A stretch of DNA of 8,869 nucleotides, from NCBI GenBank assembly GCA_021780095.1, contig JAJXZK010000166.1:1-8869 (forward strand), given 5' to 3'. This DNA comes from Acidobacteriota bacterium. Its GTDB lineage: Bacteria > Acidobacteriota > Terriglobia > Terriglobales > Acidobacteriaceae. Below the pieces are notes generated by a model. It was given only the letters and a program-made list of their open reading frames with translations. It did not search any database and was not told where the DNA came from. Positions 5,447 through 8,869 of the stretch are shown in pieces; position 1 is the stretch's first letter, and every line of letters begins with the position of its first letter. The position numbers and the translations under genes are program-made.

Positions 5447-6298
5447 GTGTATTCTAGCCGTGCACAACCGACCCAATCGATGCTGCTTGAACAAATACCG
5501 CCGTTTTTGAGGTGGGCGGGTGGCAAACGACAGCTACTACCTCGCCTCATTGAGCTCCTTCCACGTGATATCTCCGGTGGAACTTATCGGGAACCATTTC
5601 TCGGCGCTGCGAGTCTGTTTTTTGCTCTCCAGCCCCGGAAAGCCGTCCTGTCAGATGCGAACGACTACTTAATCTCATGCTATGCGCACGTGCGCGACAA
5701 TTGGTCAGCGGTCAACCGTGCTCTCAGGTTTCACGCCCGGCGAACGAATCAGGAGCACTATTACAAGACACGTGACCAATACAACCAGTCCCGATACTCT
5801 GCGTCGCAAGCAGCCCGGTTTATTTACCTCAATAAGACCTGCTTCAACGGCATATTCAGGGTAAACATGCGGGGAAAATTCAACGTTCCGTACGGGTGGA
5901 AAGAGCCGCCCGCCCTCCCCACAGCCGAGATTCTGGAAAAGGCGAGCAAAGCATTGAGACATGCGGTTCTATTGACCAGCAAATTCGAGGAATCTCTTGA
6001 AGACGCGACAGGAAATGATTTTGTATACTTAGACCCGCCATATCCTCCACTGAACGGCACGGCATATTTCACCCATTACACCATGGATCGGTTTACACAG
6101 TCCGACCAAGAAAAACTGGCGATCATGGTACTGCACCTTGACCAAATCGGCTGCCGGTTTCTCATGACGAGTGCCGACATACCTCTGATTAGGAAGCTCT
6201 ATAAGAGTTTCCATATTAGATCTCTACCAGTCACAAGATTCATAACCTGCAAGGCGGTCCGACACACAGTAAGTGAACTCGTGATCACGAATTACTAG
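5447..6298 (+). CDS. D12 class (Dam/MboI-type) DNA adenine-N6 methyltransferase
   Basis: A 283-aa enzyme expected to transfer a methyl group from S-adenosylmethionine to adenine in DNA. Motifs run in the alpha-group order: FLRWAGGKRQLL (20-31), motif I REPFLGAASLFF (48-59), LSDANDYLI (68-76), NKTCFNGIFRVNMRGKFN (129-146), catalytic DPPY (196-199), the FTHYTMDRFTQSDQEKLA region (208-225), and a SELVITNY end. Length matches Dam and M.MboI. Motif I has FLGAAS where FxGGG is usual. GATC is the likeliest target by family, but the sequence does not prove it. No cognate restriction enzyme adjoins; instead it heads an operon with a membrane protein and a DGQHR protein, suggesting a modification or defence role rather than housekeeping Dam. 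Start is GTG, as set by the ribosome site. Confidence 0.93.
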   Translation: MYSSRAQPTQSMLLEQIPPFLRWAGGKRQLLPRLIELLPRDISGGTYREPFLGAASLFFALQPRKAVLSDANDYLISCYAHVRDNWSAVNRALRFHARRTNQEHYYKTRDQYNQSRYSASQAARFIYLNKTCFNGIFRVNMRGKFNVPYGWKEPPALPTAEILEKASKALRHAVLLTSKFEESLEDATGNDFVYLDPPYPPLNGTAYFTHYTMDRFTQSDQEKLAIMVLHLDQIGCRFLMTSADIPLIRKLYKSFHIRSLPVTRFITCKAVRHTVSELVITNY

Positions 6299-6310
6299 AG
6301 AGTTGCGTAA

Positions 6311-6862
6311 ATGACAACAGCTCCGGTGAACCCGGTCAACTTATGGTCAGCTATCAGAACCTGCAGCGGGCAGCATTGGAGTAGTTCGGGCAAGTGGCTC
6401 GCTTACACGGTTGGATGCGGTTTCCTGCCCGTGATCATAGGCCTTCTGCTCGTGGCTGGCCTCTCCACCAAGCCAGTGAACTGGTATGACTTCGTAGTAC
6501 ATGGCGAATTGGTAATCTACAGCGCGGCCCTCATTGCGGCGTCCACGAGACTTATTTCCAAGGATACTGACACCTTTCCATTCGTCCACAGGGAAATGTT
6601 CACTCTAACCGCGATCCTTGCCCTAGTCATTTGCGTTGCGCTCTATTCTTGCATCAAAACCGCGATGCTGCTCAGTCTGCAGGCCATTGTTAATAACTCC
6701 TTTATTGCGAAATTTTCGGTGACACTGCTGATCGTCAGCCTGGTGTTCTCCTTTCTGGTGTTCCTGCTCGACCAGCAGCGAATTAATCCCAACATATCCG
6801 GAATTATGAAGCGTCAACTTAAAGAGCTTGATAGCGCATTTGACAGGCTGGACTCCCAATGA
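6311..6862 (+). CDS. 183-aa membrane protein with four predicted helices
   Basis: It begins 12 bases after the methyltransferase stop, with GAGAG (6298-6302) eight bases before ATG 6311. Hydrophobic segments lie at about 29-51, 61-80, 97-118 and 131-153, so both ends are probably on the same side. The tail (155-183) is charged and likely helical (MKRQLKELDSAFDRL). There is no catalytic motif or family that I recognise. Its stop overlaps the start of the DGQHR gene in ATGA, so the two are translationally coupled and probably act together. In defence operons small multi-helix proteins often serve as membrane effectors; applying that here is an inference from context only. Confidence 0.85.
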   Translation: MTTAPVNPVNLWSAIRTCSGQHWSSSGKWLAYTVGCGFLPVIIGLLLVAGLSTKPVNWYDFVVHGELVIYSAALIAASTRLISKDTDTFPFVHREMFTLTAILALVICVALYSCIKTAMLLSLQAIVNNSFIAKFSVTLLIVSLVFSFLVFLLDQQRINPNISGIMKRQLKELDSAFDRLDSQ

Positions 6863-8019
6863 GCGCTTCCGACTGGATTCAAATACCATGCATCGAGGTT
6901 CAGCAACCGATTGGCAAGTTCTACGTTGGAGCGATCGATAGCCGAGATTTGGTTAATATCTCATTCGCTGATCGAAGAAGAATAGAAAAGGATGAGCGGG
7001 ATATTGAAATAATTTCTGGCATTCAGCGCCCACTTGGGACAAAGCGAGTCGCCGAGCTTCGAAAGTACGTTACGACTATCGACGCATCTTTCCCGACCGC
7101 AATCATACTTGCCATGGACTCCGCAGACGCAGTTTACGACGCAGATTCTCGCATGATGACGATCAGGAATGGTCTCAACGTAGCGAATATCATAGACGGT
7201 CAGCACCGAATTGAAGGTCTCGTCGGGTACAACGGACCAACGTTTCAACTGAACGTCACAGTTTTTGTTGAGATGGATATGGAAGATCAGGCGCTTCTGT
7301 TCGCGACCATAAATCTCAAGCAGACTCCCGTAGGTAAGTCGCTTGCCTACGATTTGTACGAATTTGCGGAGACACGGAGCCCACAAAAAAGCTGTCACAA
7401 CATCGCTCGCCTGCTGAACTCAAGGGACGATAGCCCCTTTTATAACCGCATCATGATCCTGGGTACAGCGACCGGCAAACCTAGCGAGACTTTAACGCAG
7501 GCTGCATTCATCGATCCTCTGATGAAATATATAACTCAGAACTCGATTACAGCAATGGAAGATCGGGACGTTCTCAAAAGAAGCAAGCCGCTGCCAGAGA
7601 TTCCTCCTGAGGTTATTCGTGCAAAAAAATTGATATTTCGAAACTTGTTCGTTCAAGGCAGGGACGCCGAGATAGCACGCACAGTATGGAATTACTTCAC
7701 AGCGGTTGCGCAACGCTGGCCTGAGGCGTGGGAACTGAAGCGCCCCGGAATCATCCTAAACCGCACCACGGGCTATCGTGCCCTGATGAGATTCCTGCCG
7801 CTCGCTTACCTGAGCTTAGGGCGAGACATTGTTCTGCCCACTGCCGAGTTCAAAGCCATATTCGACAGGGTCAAGCTCAATGACGATGATTTCACACCCG
7901 AACGCTTCAAGCCGGGTACCAGCGGCCAGTCAGAGCTATACCAGAAACTCCAGGCCGATACGAAGCTCACCGAGTCGTCGATATGGAAGGGCGTGAGCGA
8001 AACAACCGCCAACATTTGA
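6859..8019 (+). CDS. DGQHR-domain protein (DndB-like family)
   Basis: A 386-aa protein with the defining motif NIIDGQHRIEGL (DGQHR at residues 113-117), preceded by GIQRPLGTKRVAELRKYV (54-71) and followed by LLFATINLKQTPVGKSLAYDLY (147-167), the usual second signature of the family. A PGTSGQSELYQKL segment lies near the C-terminus (352-364). DGQHR proteins include DndB, a transcriptional regulator of phosphorothioate modification, and DpdB of the deazaguanine system. Their fold is ParB-like, and many members are uncharacterised. No dnd or dpd genes are in the window, so this is a stand-alone member tied to a methyltransferase. The start ATG 6859 overlaps the preceding stop, with only a weak ribosome site, which fits coupled translation. 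A REP hairpin follows the stop by 18 bases. Confidence 0.9.
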   Translation: MSASDWIQIPCIEVQQPIGKFYVGAIDSRDLVNISFADRRRIEKDERDIEIISGIQRPLGTKRVAELRKYVTTIDASFPTAIILAMDSADAVYDADSRMMTIRNGLNVANIIDGQHRIEGLVGYNGPTFQLNVTVFVEMDMEDQALLFATINLKQTPVGKSLAYDLYEFAETRSPQKSCHNIARLLNSRDDSPFYNRIMILGTATGKPSETLTQAAFIDPLMKYITQNSITAMEDRDVLKRSKPLPEIPPEVIRAKKLIFRNLFVQGRDAEIARTVWNYFTAVAQRWPEAWELKRPGIILNRTTGYRALMRFLPLAYLSLGRDIVLPTAEFKAIFDRVKLNDDDFTPERFKPGTSGQSELYQKLQADTKLTESSIWKGVSETTANI

Positions 8020-8036
8020 CAACGCTTGCCCGGTGT

Positions 8037-8067
8037 CCCATTCAAGCCCTCTTCTGGCTTGAGTGGG
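8037..8067. repeat. REP-type palindrome 1
   Basis: CCCATTCAAGCC (8037-8048) pairs with GGCTTGAGTGGG (8056-8067) around a 7-base loop, with one G-T pair. It is nearly identical to the hairpin at 8320-8349. It lies between the DGQHR stop and the RAYT start and could also end or stabilise the operon transcript, although no U-tract follows. Confidence 0.8.
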
Positions 8068-8087
8068 GGAGAGAGTAAGCTGCATCC

Positions 8088-8345
8088 ATGCCCTCCAGGC
8101 TGAAAAGGTTTCACGCGTCCGGCCAGACCCACTTTCTCACCTTCTCCTGTTATCAACGCCGGCCATTCCTGAATCCAGACGAATCGAAGCAAATCTTTGA
8201 AGCCGCGCTGGAGCGCGTTCGCCTACGCTTTCATCTTTGCGTGTACGGTTACGTGGTGATGCCCGAGCACGTTCATCTACTGCTCAGCGAACCCGACGGT
8301 ACTGAAAATCCTGACGGCGCCCATTCAAGCCTGCTTTTGGCTTGA
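8088..8345 (+). pseudogene. RAYT (REP-associated Y1 transposase), C-terminally truncated
   Basis: Residues 1-69 are a clear TnpA_REP/Y1 transposase N-terminus: MPSRLKRFHASGQTHFLTFSCYQRRPFL, then LCVYGYVVMPEHVHLLLSEP with the HUH pair H61 and H63. The usual protein is about 150-200 aa and carries its catalytic tyrosine after this point; here the frame runs into the second REP hairpin and stops in its right arm after 85 codons. The remainder (GTENPDGAHSSLLLA) is junction sequence. The tyrosine is therefore lost, and the copy should be inactive by itself. It is placed between two REPs, the normal surrounding of a RAYT gene. The family nicks and joins single-stranded REP DNA. Confidence 0.88.
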
Positions 8346-8349
8346 GTGG
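8320..8349. repeat. REP-type palindrome 2
   Basis: CCCATTCAAGCC (8320-8331), a 7-base loop, then GGCTTGAGTGG (8339-8349). Arms and loop length equal those of the copy at 8037; the loop bases differ. It replaces the 3' half of the RAYT gene. Confidence 0.8.
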
Positions 8350-8429
8350 CGTAGAAAGTCAGCCGGCCGTCTCCGTGCCAGCCCACCCCGGGGCATCGCT
8401 GAACAAGTCGGCGTGAATTGGCCGATAGG

Positions 8430-8869
8430 TCACTTAGGGACAAGCCCGGCTTGCTGTAGCGTAGCGTAGACGGCTGGAAATAGCTTCGACGTGATCTGGT
8501 TTTCTGCATTCGTCGTTTGGCTATTGGTGAAGATGGTGATGATCACGCCGGAATTCTGGTAGTACATATAGGTCGCACGGTATCCGATGGTGGAACCTTG
8601 ATAGGCCCAGGCCCGGGGAAAATTGGGCAGCAGGATTTGAAAAATCCCCAGTCCAAATGCGCTGGGATCGCTGGCTGTCGTCTGCGCAATCGGCTGGCCG
8701 GTGGCCGTCGACACAATGCTCTCTAATTCTTTCATCTGCGAGGGCGGTAAGATGTGTCCCGCGAACAATGCTCGCATAAAGTCTGTAAGATCCGCAGTGT
8801 CTCCTACAATGCCGCCCGCTCCCTGCGCCCACCCCAGGCTGAACCCGCTCGTGTCCTTGCCGTAGAGCT
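8430..8869 (-). CDS. Serine beta-lactamase-family protein, C-terminal part
   Basis: The last 145 codons of a gene that enters from the right edge; the start and the SxxK and YxN motifs lie outside. The piece opens LYGKDTSGFSLGWAQGAGGIVGDTADLTDFMRALFAGHILPP, the G-AGG-(S/G)-T-xxDL region of class C beta-lactamase/PBP4*-like proteins (PF00144), and later shows RAWAYQGSTIGYRATYMYYQNSGVIITIFTN. That second segment holds the third active-site box, here YQG instead of KTG or HxG. The family includes beta-lactamases, D-Ala-D-Ala peptidases and esterases; this fragment does not say which. The protein probably acts outside the cytoplasm, but no signal peptide can be seen. The gene ends at 8430, about 80 bases from REP palindrome 2. 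Confidence 0.85.
   Translation of the reverse strand, partial: LYGKDTSGFSLGWAQGAGGIVGDTADLTDFMRALFAGHILPPSQMKELESIVSTATGQPIAQTTASDPSAFGLGIFQILLPNFPRAWAYQGSTIGYRATYMYYQNSGVIITIFTNSQTTNAENQITSKLFPAVYATLQQAGLVPK

Noticed and set aside
6961..7398. Minus-strand frame of 145 codons inside the DGQHR gene
   Set aside because: Shadow of a gene with a clear family signature; cysteine and arginine-rich composition without motifs.
8037..8349. Two similar repeats as the start of a CRISPR array
   Set aside because: There are only two copies 283 bases apart, each is an inverted repeat of REP type, and a RAYT gene fills the gap.

Overview
The window looks like chromosomal DNA from a bacterium of the Acidobacteriota (Terriglobia type). 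This is an inference from the overall look of the UbiD-type decarboxylase, the small zinc-ribbon protein and the RAYT/REP repeats; no rRNA or other taxonomic marker is present. Core-like genes alternate with acquired DNA that looks less GC-rich.

Layout: (1) The left edge holds the N-terminal 60 codons of an IscA/ErpA-type iron-sulfur carrier on the minus strand, with a plausible promoter. (2) Positions 329-2733 form a complete, passenger-carrying IS1595-family transposon. Its ends are an imperfect inverted repeat, it is flanked by an 8-bp direct repeat (CAGAATCT), and it encodes a zinc-ribbon DDE transposase. Its cargo is a 56-aa proline-rich protein, a DUF3800 protein, and a divergent 78-aa basic protein. 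The four genes are tightly packed, and the transposase and the 78-aa gene overlap at their stops. (3) Positions 2867-5349 return to host-like genes: an 89-aa two-helix membrane protein, a 92-aa cysteine-rich small protein, and a full UbiD-family prenylated-FMN decarboxylase that starts at TTG.

(4) Positions 5447-8019 form a compact three-gene operon: a Dam/MboI-type D12 adenine methyltransferase (GTG start), a four-helix membrane protein 12 bases later, and a DGQHR-domain protein (DndB-like) joined by an ATGA overlap. A promoter-like sequence precedes the first gene and a REP-type hairpin follows the last. The combination of a DNA modifier, a membrane protein and a DndB-like protein is the best candidate for an undescribed system, possibly a defence or DNA-modification module. 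(5) A RAYT (Y1 transposase) gene fragment lies between two near-identical REP hairpins; it keeps the HUH motif but lost its C-terminal half. (6) The right edge holds the C-terminal part of a serine beta-lactamase-family protein on the minus strand, cut by the window.

The two regions of most interest are the cargo-bearing IS1595 element and the methyltransferase/membrane/DGQHR operon. No tRNA, rRNA or CRISPR array was seen.
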